Of a stretch of 64,000 nucleotides of DNA, positions 20,057-28,921 are shown in pieces. Both the position numbers and the translations under genes were made by a program. Numbering within the stretch: the first letter of the stretch is position 1; each line of letters opens with the position of its first letter. The notes beneath the pieces were generated by a model. That model searched no databases and had not been told where the DNA came from. It worked only from the letters and a program-made list of their open reading frames with translations. This DNA is from Bacteroidota bacterium (GTDB lineage: Bacteria > Bacteroidota > Ignavibacteria > Ignavibacteriales > Melioribacteraceae): assembly GCA_018829205.1 (NCBI GenBank), contig JAHJUE010000015.1, forward strand, positions 62,001-126,000. Direction: 5' to 3'.

Positions 20057-20115
20057 ATGAGAAAGTACTAATAGACACATTTAAAGAAAGTACACAATAA
20101 CAATTGGAGCAGTAC

Positions 20116-20487
20116 ATGAATATTCAAATAAATACCGGTCGTAATATCACTGGGAGTAAGGAACTGATAACTAATTTCAGCAGCATAATTGAGAGCTCAT
20201 TAAGTAGAGTTAGTGACCACATTACCAGTGTGGAAGTTCACATGAAAGATGAAGATGGTGCCAAGAAAGGTAAGAACGATAAACGTTGTATGCTCGAAGC
20301 GCGTCTCGAAGGACGTCAACCAATTGTTGTCACAGATTATTCTGACACATTAAACCAAGCCCTTGACGGTGCTATTGATAAACTAATAAACATGATAGAA
20401 AGCATCATAGGACGTCAACGCGATCAAAGGAATCACAAATCTGATGAGCAATCCACAATTGAGTCGAAATTGACAGAGGAGAAGTGA
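20116..20487 (+). CDS. HPF/RaiA-like ribosome-associated protein
   Basis: A 123-residue protein resembling the ribosome hibernation factor/RaiA fold: MNIQINTGRNITGS, then ITSVEVHMKDEDG, RCMLEARLEGRQPIVVTDYSDTLNQALDGAIDKL. These factors bind the small subunit decoding centre and silence ribosomes under stress. I chose ATG at 20116 because GGAG (20106-20109) sits 6 nt before it; a TTG at 20104 would overlap this site. It lies between phosphoketolase and aldolase, consistent with energy-limited or stationary conditions. Confidence 0.8.
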   Translation: MNIQINTGRNITGSKELITNFSSIIESSLSRVSDHITSVEVHMKDEDGAKKGKNDKRCMLEARLEGRQPIVVTDYSDTLNQALDGAIDKLINMIESIIGRQRDQRNHKSDEQSTIESKLTEEK

Positions 20488-20599
20488 GAACAGCGAGGAA
20501 ATGATGAGCATTTGCATTGCTAAGACAATGTTGGTTTTTAGTTGAAGGATCAGAAAGATTGTTTGAATAATAATTGATAAAATTGTGGAGTGATCAAAT

Positions 20600-21628
20600 A
20601 TGAATTCACAACAAATTATAAACACCGCAAAGATGTTGGTCTCCAATGACAAAGGTTTGCTGGCGATGGATGAAAGTAATCCTACATGCAATAAACGATT
20701 CACCAAATTGGGAATTCCACAAACAGAAGAAGCCCGCCGTTCCTATCGTGAATTGATTGTAACCGCACCTGGACTCGGTGAATTTATCAGTGGAGCGATT
20801 CTATACGATGAGACCATACGACAGTTCAAAAAAGACGGTACTATGTTTGTTAAAGTTATAACCGACGCGGGAATTATTCCGGGCATTAAGGTTGACACCG
20901 GCGCTAAAGATTTGGCGGGTCATCCGGGTGAAAAAATAACAGAAGGTTTGGACGGATTACGGGACCGGCTTAAGGAATATTATCAAATGGGTGCACGTTT
21001 TGCCAAATGGCGAGCGGTGATTGCCGTGGGAGATTGTATTCCTAGCCAAAGTTGCATAGAAGCAAACGCTCATGCATTGGCTCGCTATGCCTCGTTGTGT
21101 CAGGAAGCCGGACTCGTTCCCATAGTCGAACCTGAAGTTCTTATGGATGGCGGTCATACTCTCGAACAATGCAGTGAAATAACAGAGAAAGTTCTGCGGA
21201 CAGTTTTCAACCAGCTTTATACACAACGGGTGATTCTTGAAGGTATAATATTGAAACCAAACATGGTTCTTCCTGGATTGACCTGCTCAAAGCAAGCAAC
21301 GGTAGACGAAGTTGCCGACGCAACTGTGAAGTGCCTCTTGCGAGCAGTACCTGCTTCAGTACCTGGCATTGCGTTTTTGTCTGGAGGCCAAACTCCTGAA
21401 TTGGCATCGGTGCGTTTGAATGCCATGAACGTTAAATTCAGATCGAGACTGCCCTGGGAAATGGCGTTTTCTTTTGCCCGAGCAATTCAGCAGCCGGCTT
21501 TGGAGATTTGGCAAGGTGAAGAGTCCAATGTATTGGAGGCACAAAAAGCCCTGTATCATCGAGCTATGTGCAATCGCTCTGCGAGACGTGGAGAATATAA
21601 TTCTTTAATAGAAAGGAATAAAACGTGA
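20600..21628 (+). CDS. Fructose-bisphosphate aldolase, class I
   Basis: Schiff-base aldolase cleaving fructose-1,6-bisphosphate. GLLAMDESNPTCNKRF near the N-terminus, KVDTGAKDLAGHPGEKITEGLDGLR, AKWRAVI with the active-site Lys, EPEVLMDGGH and LEGIILKPNMVLPG with the Schiff-base Lys are all animal/plant-type class I signatures, and FLSGGQTPE is the phosphate site. The length of 342 residues is normal. The gene looks richer in G+C than the neighbouring genes, hinting at transfer. Its stop overlaps a GTG start of a small membrane-protein gene as GTGA. Confidence 0.95.
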   Translation: MNSQQIINTAKMLVSNDKGLLAMDESNPTCNKRFTKLGIPQTEEARRSYRELIVTAPGLGEFISGAILYDETIRQFKKDGTMFVKVITDAGIIPGIKVDTGAKDLAGHPGEKITEGLDGLRDRLKEYYQMGARFAKWRAVIAVGDCIPSQSCIEANAHALARYASLCQEAGLVPIVEPEVLMDGGHTLEQCSEITEKVLRTVFNQLYTQRVILEGIILKPNMVLPGLTCSKQATVDEVADATVKCLLRAVPASVPGIAFLSGGQTPELASVRLNAMNVKFRSRLPWEMAFSFARAIQQPALEIWQGEESNVLEAQKALYHRAMCNRSARRGEYNSLIERNKT

Positions 21629-21810
21629 ACACAAATGTCCCGCAACATGTAACTAATGAGAAAAACAATAAACCATATTGGAAACGAATTCATCACGACT
21701 GGAAATTCTGGGTTGCAATATTTTTGATGCTTGCTGCAATGTTTATTTATATAAGGACAAACGATTTGTCTGTTCGTCCTAACAACCAGACGCAGCAGAA
21801 GGTACCGTAA
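21625..21810 (+). CDS. Small single-span membrane protein
   Basis: 61 residues with one hydrophobic helix (about 27-44, FWVAIFLMLAAMFIYI), a polar N-terminus and a Gln/Asn-rich tail. GTG start overlaps the aldolase stop, so translation is likely coupled. No family recognised. Confidence 0.6.
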   Translation: MNTNVPQHVTNEKNNKPYWKRIHHDWKFWVAIFLMLAAMFIYIRTNDLSVRPNNQTQQKVP

Positions 21811-22064
21811 AGAGTAACAAATCCAATACGGTAAAGAATTTGTCATAATCATTGACAACATTGGAATATGCATTGAATAAAATAGATTTGTACCCGCTTA
21901 AATTCAAATCGATATATTACACTGCCTGGATAGCATTCAACCGGAAAAAAGATGTTGATGAATGAGAAGGAATTTTTAATTGTGTTAACAAGAAATCAGC
22001 TAAGTGAAAAAACAAAAATAAATGATTCTTATTTGAATTGTAATTTTAGTTAAAGGAGGAATTT

Positions 22065-22289
22065 ATGTACCATAATATGTTTTGGGGTGGAATGTGGTTC
22101 GGTTGGTTATTCTGGATAATTATCATTGGATTAATTGTTTGGCTTATCATGAAAAAAGTTAATCGCTCACGAAAAACTTCCGCTTTTGATTCTTCAATTG
22201 AAAGTCCTTTAGATATTTTAAAAAATAGGTATGCTAAAGGAGAAATCAACAAAGAAGAATTTCAAGAAAAGAAAAAAGATTTAACATAA
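22065..22289 (+). CDS. SHOCT-domain small membrane protein
   Basis: Strong ribosome-binding site (AAAGGAGG). The N-terminal hydrophobic, Trp-rich helix (about residues 8-30) is followed by a short C-terminal SHOCT-type motif (DILKNRYAKGEINKEEFQEKK, in two parts). SHOCT segments are short oligomerisation motifs common in bacterial membrane proteins. The 254 bp upstream, after the aldolase operon, hold no recognisable gene. Confidence 0.85.
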   Translation: MYHNMFWGGMWFGWLFWIIIIGLIVWLIMKKVNRSRKTSAFDSSIESPLDILKNRYAKGEINKEEFQEKKKDLT

Positions 22290-22324
22290 TTATTTAGTTC
22301 TATTAATTTAATAGGAGAATTAAC

Positions 22325-22708
22325 ATGTCATACTATTTTTCAAAAAAATCACCTTTGGGATTCGAAGATGCAATTGAAAAAGTAACTGATGCTTTAAAGA
22401 GTGAGGGATTCGGTATTTTAAGCAAAATTGATGTAAGGGAAACATTAAAAACAAAATTAGATGTTGACTTTCATTCTTACATAATACTTGGTGCTTGCAA
22501 TCCTCCTTTTGCTTACCAAGCACTGCAAGTAGAAGATAAGATTGGTATTATGCTCCCCTGCAATGTTATCGTTCAGGAAAAAGAAAATGGCTCCGAAATC
22601 TCTGCGGTCGATCCGGTAGCTTCAATGCAGGCTATTGATAATCCCAAGCTTGGCGAGATTGCCGGTGAAATACGCAAACGACTGCAAAGAGTGATTGACA
22701 GTCTATAA
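22325..22708 (+). CDS. DUF302 domain protein
   Basis: 127 residues matching DUF302: GFEDAIEKVTDALKSEGFGI at the start, IDVRETLKTKLDVDF, YIILGACNPPFAYQAL and GIMLPCNVIVQE. The family is a small alpha/beta domain of unknown biochemical role, often found beside redox or copper-stress genes. It starts 35 bp after the SHOCT gene behind AGGAG and is probably co-transcribed. Confidence 0.88.
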   Translation: MSYYFSKKSPLGFEDAIEKVTDALKSEGFGILSKIDVRETLKTKLDVDFHSYIILGACNPPFAYQALQVEDKIGIMLPCNVIVQEKENGSEISAVDPVASMQAIDNPKLGEIAGEIRKRLQRVIDSL

Positions 22709-22838
22709 ATTAATTAGTGATAAAACACTATTGGAAATAAGCCTGACAACAAGTTTTACACAACTCAAGCACGATAGCTCAACCAGTATTTTGAGCGGGT
22801 GCTATGGTAGATTCAAGGAGTTGCTTGATGAGTATTGA

Positions 22839-23507
22839 AACTCGTTATTAATTGTTCTTCAAGCTCCCGACGCCGGCGGAAAGGATGGTGTTGTCCGACA
22901 TGTTATCGTTTCGATGAATCCGCAAGGCTGCCATGTTGTCGGCTTTAAACAGCCTACGCCCGAGGAACTTACTCATGATTTCTTATGGAGGATTGAACGC
23001 CAAGTTCCAAAGCCGGGTGAGGTAGTCGTTTTCAACCGTTCACACTACGAAGATGTTCTCATTGTGCGTGTTCACGATCTTGTCCCGATAGAAGTTTGGT
23101 CGAATCGTTATGAGCAAATTAACGATTTCGAGAAACGCTTAATTAACAACGGAACTCACATTCTAAAATTCTTTCTTTACATCAGCAAGGAAGAACAGCT
23201 TCGGCGTTTCAAAAAGCGGCTCGAAGACCCGACAAAGCATTGGAAAATCAGCGAAGCGGATTATAAAGAAAGAGAATTTTGGGAAAGTTATCAGGAAGCC
23301 TACGAAGACGCGCTCAGCAAATGCAGCACCAGCGAAGCGCCGTGGTATGTGATTCCTTCCGATCAGAAATGGTTCCGCAATCTTGCTGTTTCTAAGATCA
23401 TAGTTGAAACAATGAAAAAACTTGACATCAAATTTCCAGAGCCGACAGTAAATATTGAAGACATCCGAAGGAAATATCACAAGGCGGTGAATAAGGGAAA
23501 AAAATAA
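22839..23507 (+). pseudogene. ppk2: Polyphosphate kinase 2, N-terminally degenerate
   Basis: From about 22845 the frame reads clear PPK2: LLIVLQAPDAGGKDG (Walker A), NPQGCHVVGFKQPTPEEL, RQVPKPGEVVVFNRSHYEDVL, KFFLYISKEEQLRRFKKRL and APWYVIPSDQKWFRN. PPK2 uses polyphosphate to phosphorylate nucleotides. A TGA at 22836 closes this frame just before the homology, and no start codon precedes Walker A. The first in-frame ATG (22914) lies after it. An AAGGAG-ATG at 22828 opens another frame and ends after seven codons. About 60-70 usual N-terminal residues are missing, so I call it inactivated; an assembly error is possible. Confidence 0.75.
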
Positions 23508-23619
23508 AAGGCGCTAAAGTGAATTAAACTCACTGACTGAGATTTGAAGACAGCAACCTGAATGTAACTCCCTTTTTTATTAAATCCTATTTATGAGTTC
23601 AGTAGATCAAGAAACTGAC
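23508..23619. other. Non-coding gap before promoter element copy 2
   Basis: No gene or RNA recognised between the PPK2 remnant and the shared promoter element. Confidence 0.5.
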
Positions 23620-23663
23620 TCACCCAATAGGAGTAGTTCTTTTTTCATCCTATAGGCCGATTA
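23620..23663 (+). promoter_or_regulatory. Shared promoter element, copy 2
   Basis: Arms differ from other copies but still pair: CCAATAGGA and TCCTATAGG flank the T-rich core with one mismatch. It ends CCGATTA. A TATTTTAT box starts at 23684, exactly 20 nt after TTA, giving a good promoter. Lipoprotein gene follows 120 bp downstream. Confidence 0.8.
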
Positions 23664-23782
23664 AACATTACTAAAATTCTGCATATTTTATTTTGTAATT
23701 AATACATTAAGAAGGTCTTCATAGTTTCATACTTACCTGTGTAGAGTAAATTAATGTTCCCAAACTATTTACAAGGAGTGTT

Positions 23783-24220
23783 ATGAAAAACAAATATTTC
23801 ATCTTGCTAACGATAATGTTAATTGCCGGATCATTATTAACAGGTTGCGATAACAATCGAGATAAAACCGCCGAGAATGTTGCTGAAGATGCTAATGAAA
23901 GCAATGAACAGGCAATTTCGGATTTAATAGGTGCTTGGACCGGTACTTTTGATAATAGAGCAATTACACTTAATATTACTGAACAGACAAACAGCAGCTT
24001 TTCAGGAAACATTACTATCAGTTACAGACAAGAGATTAACCAGGAAGTGAAAGGAACATTAAATCCAACAAACTTAATAATTACAATGACAGATCAAATG
24101 CAAAGCCCGTATCAAGGAAAATACTACGGAAAATTATCAGAAGATGGCAAAAATCTTTCCGGCGATTTCACAATGGATAGCGACGGTTCAATATTTCCAT
24201 TTAACTTAAATAAAAATTAA
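23783..24220 (+). CDS. Lipoprotein, unknown beta-rich domain
   Basis: 145 residues with a lipoprotein signal peptide and lipobox LLTGC near residue 21. The N-terminal ~40 residues (MKNKYFILLTIML, GCDNNRDK, ENVAEDA) closely resemble those of the lipoprotein at 48827, whose mature part is entirely different. The mature domain (about 50-145) is beta-rich with DLIGAWTGTFDNRAITLNI, a small-barrel pattern. Function unknown. Its leader carries shared promoter element copy 2. GGAG lies before the ATG, and the next lipoprotein follows after 12 bp. Confidence 0.85.
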   Translation: MKNKYFILLTIMLIAGSLLTGCDNNRDKTAENVAEDANESNEQAISDLIGAWTGTFDNRAITLNITEQTNSSFSGNITISYRQEINQEVKGTLNPTNLIITMTDQMQSPYQGKYYGKLSEDGKNLSGDFTMDSDGSIFPFNLNKN

Positions 24221-24232
24221 AGGAAAACAATA

Positions 24233-24988
24233 ATGAAAAACCTAATTCTAATATTTTTAATCCCATTTTTAGGATTGTTCATAACATCATGCAATTCGAG
24301 TGATGATCCAGTTGCTCCCATCTATACAAAAGGGGATATTTACATAACATCAAATCCTGCCGGGGCACAAATTTGGATAGATGGCAGAAACTCATCATTA
24401 TTAACGCCTGATACTGTTGTCAATGTTGAAGAAGGTGTGAGAACATTTACTTTAAAATTGCAGGATTATAAGGATACGACTTTCGTTATCAGTGTTTCAG
24501 CTGAACAGACAAGCATTGTAGGCCCTATCGCTCTTGTTTCAAATATTGTAACGACCTTATACAGTTCTGTAAGGATTTACGAGACAACAAATACTACCTC
24601 TAGCCAACCTAGTGGATTAGATCTTTCCAGTGGAGCGGCGTATGGTGTTTCATCACCTACTAATGCAAACCTTGTGGATATTTATTATTCAAGTGAAGGG
24701 TTCCTTGTTCAGAGCGCCGATCTTTACCCAAGCCTTATTAGAGATACGAAGTTCTTTGTCGGTTCCAGTAGTAATCTTTTTGATGAAGTTGACTCTCCCG
24801 ATAAAAACGAGGGAGTTTGGACTAACAACATCGCCGATAGAGAATCCAATTACGTATTTCTTTACGATCACGACGGTCATTACTCCAAACTTAAAATAAT
24901 ATCTTGGGGCGGCGGTGTTCCAGGTGAACCAGCCTGGGTTGAAGTTCAATGGTATTATAACGAAACACAACTTGATAACCGGTTCTAA
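24233..24988 (+). CDS. Lipoprotein with PEGA domain
   Basis: Lipoprotein signal peptide ending in ITSCN (Cys near residue 20). Residues ~35-100 (GDIYITSNPAGAQIWIDGR, LTPDTVVNVEEG, FTLKLQDYKDTT) are a PEGA domain, a beta-sandwich common in cell-surface proteins. The C-terminal ~150 residues are not recognised. It is 12 bp downstream of another lipoprotein gene, and a hairpin terminator follows the stop. Confidence 0.85.
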   Translation: MKNLILIFLIPFLGLFITSCNSSDDPVAPIYTKGDIYITSNPAGAQIWIDGRNSSLLTPDTVVNVEEGVRTFTLKLQDYKDTTFVISVSAEQTSIVGPIALVSNIVTTLYSSVRIYETTNTTSSQPSGLDLSSGAAYGVSSPTNANLVDIYYSSEGFLVQSADLYPSLIRDTKFFVGSSSNLFDEVDSPDKNEGVWTNNIADRESNYVFLYDHDGHYSKLKIISWGGGVPGEPAWVEVQWYYNETQLDNRF

Positions 24989-25008
24989 TTCTATAATTTA
25001 TTTACCTG

Positions 25009-25035
25009 AAAGTCGCAGTAATGCGGCTTTTTATT
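25009..25035 (+). terminator. Rho-independent terminator after PEGA lipoprotein
   Basis: Stem AAAGTCGCA / TGCGGCTTT (one G-T pair) with loop GTAA, followed directly by TTTAT. It closes the two-lipoprotein operon. Confidence 0.75.
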
Positions 25036-25151
25036 TGCGCAAATTATTGATTACATATTAATCATAAGAACTGAGTTATCTCTATCATAGTTCGGTAAAA
25101 TTATCTAAGAGTTTTATATTCGAATTATTTTTAATAAATAGTGGATTTAAA

Positions 25152-25958
25152 ATGAAATACTTAATTAGTTTTCTTATTCCGGTAATTATTTCTTCCATTC
25201 TAGTAATATCATGCAGTACTGTAGCAATTACCGGAAGAAATCAGCTGAATATAATTCCGGATTCCGAAATGCTGACAACTAGTTTTCAGCAGTATGGTGA
25301 ATTTATAAATAATAATAAGCTTAGCTCCCAAAATAATAATTCTAATATGGTTAAGCGTATCGGCACTAATATTCAATATGCGGTACAGAAGTACTTCGCA
25401 AAACATAACATGTCCGATCGATTGAATGGTTATAATTGGGAATTCAATCTCGTAGAGAATGATGAAGTAAACGCATGGTGCATGCCTGGTGGTAAAGTTG
25501 TAGTATATACCGGCATTCTTCCCGTTACCCATGATGAAAATGGACTGGCAGTCGTTATGGGACATGAAATCGCTCACGCCGTGGCTGAACATGGAAATGA
25601 AAGGATGAGTCAAATGTTATTAACTCAACTTGGTGGTATGGCATTATCAGAGGCACTAAGTTCAGAGACGCAGAAAACTAGTGATTTATGGCTTGGTGTG
25701 TTTGGAGTAGGTGTACAAGTCGGCGTACTTCTTCCGTACAGTAGAACTCATGAAAGTGAGGCTGATAGATTAGGAATGATATTTATGGCATTGGCCGGAT
25801 ATAATCCCAACAAGGCGGCTGCCTTTTGGAAAAGAATGGCGGCTCAAAATAAATCTCAGGCACCGCCTGAATTTTTAAGTACGCACCCTTCAGATAATAC
25901 AAGAATTAATGATATCATGAATAATTTGCCGGAAGCGATGAGCTATTATAAAAAATAA
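25152..25958 (+). CDS. M48-family metalloprotease, lipoprotein
   Basis: 268 residues, with lipobox ISCS near residue 22 and a catalytic zinc motif HEIAH (about 138-142, in VVMGHEIAHAVAEHG). The third zinc ligand is in ESEADRLGM. WCMPGGKVVVYTGIL and STHPSDNTRI complete the M48C/LoiP-BepA-like pattern. Such envelope proteases degrade misfolded outer-membrane proteins. It stands alone after a terminator, with 762 bp of non-coding DNA downstream. Confidence 0.93.
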   Translation: MKYLISFLIPVIISSILVISCSTVAITGRNQLNIIPDSEMLTTSFQQYGEFINNNKLSSQNNNSNMVKRIGTNIQYAVQKYFAKHNMSDRLNGYNWEFNLVENDEVNAWCMPGGKVVVYTGILPVTHDENGLAVVMGHEIAHAVAEHGNERMSQMLLTQLGGMALSEALSSETQKTSDLWLGVFGVGVQVGVLLPYSRTHESEADRLGMIFMALAGYNPNKAAAFWKRMAAQNKSQAPPEFLSTHPSDNTRINDIMNNLPEAMSYYKK

Positions 25959-26360
25959 ATTCGTTAAATTAAAAGGATAAAAGATAAATATTCTAATAGT
26001 ATACAATATGTATACGGATATATTATGGTGCTTCAAGTCGCTGGAATTAGGACTAGCTCACTCAAAAATAATATGGACTGAATATGAACTTATCTATTAA
26101 CAAAAAATATATAACCAAACCTACATCAATAAAAAGTAATATGCGACTTGAGTAAAACACTACAAATAAAACATTGTATCATCCGGTTATGTTAATCTCC
26201 CCAAAGTTAGATTCGAACGTACAATAGATGATTTGCTCCATTCGAAGAACAGATCTGGATGATAAAACAAAAAGGCATGTAATAAATTTTATAACTGATT
26301 CTTATAAATCCTTGTTGTAGAATTCTTCGTTCCTCGAAAATTAATTCCATCTATTAAACT
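25959..26360. other. Long non-coding stretch
   Basis: No convincing gene. One 30-codon ORF beginning at 26228 lacks a ribosome-binding site and was rejected. No tRNA or strong hairpin seen. The region ends at shared promoter element copy 3. Confidence 0.5.
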
Positions 26361-26402
26361 TACCTAATAGGAGTGGTTCTTTTTCATCCATTAGGGCGAT
26401 TG
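26361..26402 (+). promoter_or_regulatory. Shared promoter element, copy 3
   Basis: Arms CCTAAT and ATTAGG pair perfectly, with GGA/TCC continuing after a one-base bulge; the core reads GAGTGGTTCTTTTTCATCC and the end GCGATTG. The arm sequence differs from other copies while pairing is kept. The next gene starts 319 bp downstream, the longest distance of any copy. Confidence 0.75.
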
Positions 26403-26720
26403 ATTTTACACTCGATATTGTTGTATCATAAATTGTGATGATGGAATATTTGAAGTAAATTTAGTTGAATGGTTTACAATTTTATAAAGTCCTATGTTAA
26501 TCATGGGCATAAGATGCGTTCAATTTAAAGTTCAATAACAAAAATGGTAATTGTGAAAAGTAATATAGGGGCTTTGTTATAAGATTATAATCATAAAACT
26601 TTTAAGTTATATTTTAAACTGTTTAATGGATAATATAATTCTTTTCCCATCCTTACACTTTTCACGGCATCATTACATTAAGTAAAAAGAGTAGCTCTAT
26701 AATTTCTAAAAGCCGCCGCA

Positions 26721-28649
26721 ATGGATAAATTAAAAAGGATAGCGAATAAAAAAAATAAGCTCGGATTCTATCAGCAGCACATGCTTAATCCGATGAATTT
26801 GAAGAATAACCTATCAGAATTTATTTATCTTTTTCTTACTATCAGCATTTTTATTATCTGTACATCAGACTGTCTGATCGGGCAGGAAAAAATTGTTGAA
26901 TCTAAAGATACCAGCAATGTAGTCCAGGAGATTAAAGACTATTCGGAGAAAGATAATTTCTTTTCGAAGATCTTAAAGTCGATTATAGTAATTGATGATG
27001 AACAGCAATCCGGGATTACACTTCCTGATCCTGACAAAAAGATAATTAAAAAATTTACAGGAAAAATTATTAGAAAAATTAATATTGAAATTCTGGATGT
27101 ATTCGGAGCATCAGTAAATAACCCTAAAGACACAGTACGAAGCTGGTTACAGGACGTTGGGAATACTCTTCATATAAATACAAAAGAATGGCTTATTAAA
27201 AATAAACTGATTTTTTTTGAGGGGCAAATATTTATTCCCTTTTACATCTTGGAAAGTGAAAGGATAATTAGAGAAAGTCCATATATCTATGATGTAAGGA
27301 TTATTCCAAAACCGATAGAGAACACTGTTGACAGCGTTGATATTATGGTATATGTTCAGGATATATGGAGTTTAAATGGCAGTGCATCATATAGTCCCGG
27401 AAATAAAACCGGAAGAGTTTCTATTGATGATATCAACTTTCTTGGATACGGCAATAGATTTTACGGCGGGCTTAATTTTGATCGTAAACTTACACAGGGA
27501 TGGGATTGGGATGGCAGGTATACCTTCGACAACATTGCAAGGACTTTTCTTTCTGGAAATATTTATTACGCATCAGATGTGTATAGTGAACAATATGGCG
27601 TTAGCGTCGGCAGGGATTTTTTCTCACAAATTATTAGTTGGGCTGGAGGTTTAGAACAACGCTGGCAAAACACCAGATATCCTGAAATATTAAATACATC
27701 AGGGCTTATAGAAACTGTTCGTTTTAACCAACAGGATTATTGGCTGGGATACGCATTTAACTTAAGGCAGATTGATTCAAGTGAAGAAAATAAGAATGCA
27801 TTTAATATCTCAGGAAGAATTACTAGAAATGTTTACAGTCAGAAGCCAAGAAAGGATACACTTAATTTATTTCAGGATAATACATTTTATCTGGGTCGTA
27901 TTGGATATTCCAATAGAAAATATCATCAGGATCACTACATATTCGGTCTCGGAAAAACTGAGGATATTCCACTGGTGCATATGATTACGTTTCTCTACGG
28001 CTACGAAGTAGGGTCAAATTCCAGTAGACCATATTATGGATTAAAAACAGGTTATAGTTTCCACAATTATCCTTTAGGGTATTTTTACGGGGGTTTCCAA
28101 ATTGGGGCTTTCCGCAGCAATCAAAAATGGTTAAATCTTACATACATTCTGGAAGTAATGTATTTCTCAAATCTTAATGTTGTCGGCAAATGGAAATGGA
28201 GGCATTACATTGGAAGCAGGTATTCCTACAGATATGATCCGATCAGACCACATGATATTCTGAACATTAATAATGAAGGTGGAATAAGGGGTTTTTCGGA
28301 CAACTACTTAAAAGGAGCAAAAAAGTTGGTACTGAATTACGAAGTTGATATTTTTGCTCCATTTCAATTATTAGGTTTTAAATTGGCTTTTATTACGTTT
28401 GCTGATCTTGGCCTGATCTCTTCAAATAATAATACATTATTTACTAGTAAGCTTTATCAAGGATATGGAATTGGCTTCAGGATAAAAAATGAACATCTTA
28501 TTTTCCCGGCATTTCAGTTTATGTTCGGGTTTTATCCCAACACATCACAGGAAGACGGGAAGAAATTTAATGCGTTTCATCAAAACGTAACATATTATCA
28601 CTTCAATAAATCTAAAGTTTCAATTCCTACCATCGTAACAATAGAATGA
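26721..28649 (+). CDS. BamA/Omp85-like outer-membrane protein
   Basis: 642 residues. A hydrophobic signal-like segment lies at about residues 30-50, after a basic N-terminus longer than usual; a later ATG (near residue 22 or 26) may be the true start. A POTRA-like region follows (about 110-215, KIIRKINIEILDVFGA, YIYDVRIIP, VDIMVYVQDIW), then a beta-barrel of alternating aromatic strands to the end (NNEGGIRGFSDNYLKGAKKL is the conserved barrel segment). It is probably an Omp85-family surface antigen rather than the essential BamA. Preceded by shared promoter element copy 3 in a long leader. Confidence 0.82.
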   Translation: MDKLKRIANKKNKLGFYQQHMLNPMNLKNNLSEFIYLFLTISIFIICTSDCLIGQEKIVESKDTSNVVQEIKDYSEKDNFFSKILKSIIVIDDEQQSGITLPDPDKKIIKKFTGKIIRKINIEILDVFGASVNNPKDTVRSWLQDVGNTLHINTKEWLIKNKLIFFEGQIFIPFYILESERIIRESPYIYDVRIIPKPIENTVDSVDIMVYVQDIWSLNGSASYSPGNKTGRVSIDDINFLGYGNRFYGGLNFDRKLTQGWDWDGRYTFDNIARTFLSGNIYYASDVYSEQYGVSVGRDFFSQIISWAGGLEQRWQNTRYPEILNTSGLIETVRFNQQDYWLGYAFNLRQIDSSEENKNAFNISGRITRNVYSQKPRKDTLNLFQDNTFYLGRIGYSNRKYHQDHYIFGLGKTEDIPLVHMITFLYGYEVGSNSSRPYYGLKTGYSFHNYPLGYFYGGFQIGAFRSNQKWLNLTYILEVMYFSNLNVVGKWKWRHYIGSRYSYRYDPIRPHDILNINNEGGIRGFSDNYLKGAKKLVLNYEVDIFAPFQLLGFKLAFITFADLGLISSNNNTLFTSKLYQGYGIGFRIKNEHLIFPAFQFMFGFYPNTSQEDGKKFNAFHQNVTYYHFNKSKVSIPTIVTIE

Positions 28650-28744
28650 AAATGGAATTTTAAAAAATCGAGATCTATTTCCCATATCACTACTACAATC
28701 ATACTTACCCTGTTTTGTTGATAGAAGTTTTCTTTTAATAAACT
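28650..28744. other. Short non-coding gap
   Basis: Nothing recognised between the Omp85-like gene and shared promoter element copy 4. Confidence 0.4.
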
Positions 28745-28786
28745 TGTTAAAAGATGTAGTCCTTTTTTCGTCCTTTTGGTCTATTT
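28745..28786 (+). promoter_or_regulatory. Shared promoter element, copy 4
   Basis: Core AAAAGATGTAGTCCTTTT then CGTCCTTTTGG; AAAAG pairs with CTTTT. The terminal CGATTG is degenerate (CTATTT). A TAATATTTC box starts at 28807, 20 nt after the equivalent position. The baeRF-like gene begins 136 bp downstream. Confidence 0.7.
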
Positions 28787-28921
28787 ATTTCAAATAGATT
28801 TCTTCATAATATTTCATTGAAAGAAAATGATGTTAATAAGAATTGCTTATTGATACTGTAAAAAATAATTAAATGAATTGATGTTGTTCTACATCATTAG
28901 CAATAGGAGAAAATAATTTAT

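Noticed and set aside
20053-20100. A 15-codon ORF overlapping the phosphoketolase stop.
   Set aside because: Too short, with no ribosome-binding site of its own beyond the coding sequence; more likely a chance frame.
26228-26320. A 30-codon ORF in the large non-coding gap.
   Set aside because: It has no ribosome-binding site, no recognisable family and no neighbouring context; it is likely chance.
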